Shown one piece after another: positions 5,646 to 6,320 of a stretch of DNA of 6,320 bases. Below the pieces are notes generated by a model. The model saw nothing but the letters and a program-made list of their open reading frames with translations. It had not been told where the DNA came from and made no database searches. Each line of letters starts with the position of its first letter. The first letter of the stretch is position 1. The translations under genes were made by a program, and so were the position numbers. Origin of the DNA: Sphingomonadaceae bacterium (GTDB lineage Bacteria; Pseudomonadota; Alphaproteobacteria; Sphingomonadales; Sphingomonadaceae); assembly GCA_019239785.1 (NCBI GenBank), contig JAFAZM010000014.1:1-6320 (forward strand), in the 5' to 3' direction.

Positions 5646-6320
5646 CCACCCCAGCCCTAGAGAACATATCCCCCTCATCCTCGCCCTTCGCGGCGCCGTC
5701 GGGATCGTTCGCCGCCTTGGCCTGCTGGCGCTTGTCGAAATTGTCCCAGACCTCTCCCCAGTTTCCGCGGGTGGCGGCCTTCGAATATTCGGTGGCGCGG
5801 GTCTCGAAGAAGTTCGCGTGCTCGACCCCGTTGAGGAGAGGCGCGAGCCAGGGGAGCGGGTGCTCGTCGACCATGTAGATCGGCGCGAAGCCGAGCTGCC
5901 CGAGCCGCCAGTCGGCGATGTAGCGGATATATTTCTTGATCTCCCTGGGCGTCATGCCGGGAACGGGGCCCATCTCGAAGGCGAGATCGATGAAGGCGTC
6001 CTCGAGCCGCACCGTCTTCTGGCAGACGTCCATGATGTCGTCGCGGACCGCCTTGGTCATGCAGTCCCGCTCCTTGACGAAGGCGTGGAACAGGCGGGTG
6101 ATGCCCTCGCAATGCAGGCTCTCGTCGCGCACGCTCCACGAGACGATCTGGCCCATCCCCTTCATCTTGTTGAAGCGCGGGAAGTTCATCAGCATCGCGA
6201 AGCTTGCGAAGAGCTGCAGCCCCTCGGTGAAGCCGCCGAACATGGCGAGCGTGCGGGCGATGTCCTCGTCGCTGTCGACGCCGAAGGTGGCGAGATAATC
6301 GTGCTTGTCCTTCATCTCCT
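5635..6320 (-). CDS. nrdB: Ribonucleoside-diphosphate reductase small (beta) subunit, class I, C-terminal part
   Basis: NrdB holds the di-iron/tyrosyl radical cofactor that starts reduction of ribonucleoside diphosphates to deoxyribonucleotides in complex with NrdA in the cytoplasm. The frame is open at the right edge, so the N-terminus (with the first iron ligands and the radical tyrosine) is outside. Numbering from the Met at 6315 (internal, since the frame continues upstream), three metal ligands are visible: E31 in FTEGLQLFASF and E65/H68 in RDESLH, corresponding to E. coli Glu204, Glu238 and His241. HPLPWLAPLLNGVEHANFFETRATEY lines up with the E. coli region leading to Tyr356, making Y177 the likely radical-transfer tyrosine. 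Beyond it the tail is 49 residues, about 30 longer than in E. coli, charged and Ala-rich, ending FSRAGVAAE. GC content matches the host core genome. The stop overlaps the start of the AbiTii-type gene. Promoter and any nrdA are beyond the window. Confidence 0.95.
   Translation of the reverse strand, partial: EMKDKHDYLATFGVDSDEDIARTLAMFGGFTEGLQLFASFAMLMNFPRFNKMKGMGQIVSWSVRDESLHCEGITRLFHAFVKERDCMTKAVRDDIMDVCQKTVRLEDAFIDLAFEMGPVPGMTPREIKKYIRYIADWRLGQLGFAPIYMVDEHPLPWLAPLLNGVEHANFFETRATEYSKAATRGNWGEVWDNFDKRQQAKAANDPDGAAKGEDEGDMFSRAGVAAE

Noticed and set aside
1..6320. CRISPR array, tRNA or rRNA genes, integrase or transposase genes.
   Set aside because: None was seen: no regularly spaced repeats, no cloverleaf I could fold by eye, and no recombinase motifs in any credible frame.

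Overview
The window reads as chromosomal DNA of a high-GC alphaproteobacterium, most likely a sphingomonad. This rests on strongly GC-biased codons, a Tat-exported amidohydrolase, and a ribonucleotide reductase small subunit of the type usual in that class. The lineage is an inference from general look; no marker gene settles it.

Layout. Positions 1-666 (minus) hold most of a membrane-anchored or exported protein of unknown function, cut by the left edge. It is divergent from a plus-strand pair at 786-3217: a four-helix membrane protein, then a Tat-exported metal-dependent amidohydrolase of the D-aminoacylase type. Their stop and start codons overlap (ATGA), so they are very probably one translation unit. 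A weak terminator follows. A gene-free stretch with inverted repeats then leads to a second small membrane protein of unknown function (3510-4244).

Positions 4245-4654 lack a convincing intact gene. They hold two copies of an imperfect 24-bp repeat (the second folds into a hairpin) and what looks like the C-terminal remnant of a decayed gene. From about 4550 the base composition falls from about 75% GC to 40-50%, and it stays low to 5635, where it returns abruptly. This low-GC block is almost entirely one minus-strand gene for an AbiTii-domain protein, a family linked to abortive infection and phage defence. Its ATG overlaps the TAA of the upstream nrdB gene by one base (TAATG). nrdB itself (5635-6320, minus) is typical high-GC core DNA and runs off the right edge.

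The most notable feature is therefore a probably acquired defence-type gene fitted exactly behind the stop codon of an essential nucleotide-metabolism gene. It is likely to be co-transcribed and perhaps translationally coupled with nrdB. The left half is mainly cell-envelope functions: the membrane protein and exported hydrolase probably act together on an N-acyl amino acid or peptide-like substrate outside the cytoplasm, but the substrate cannot be read from sequence.
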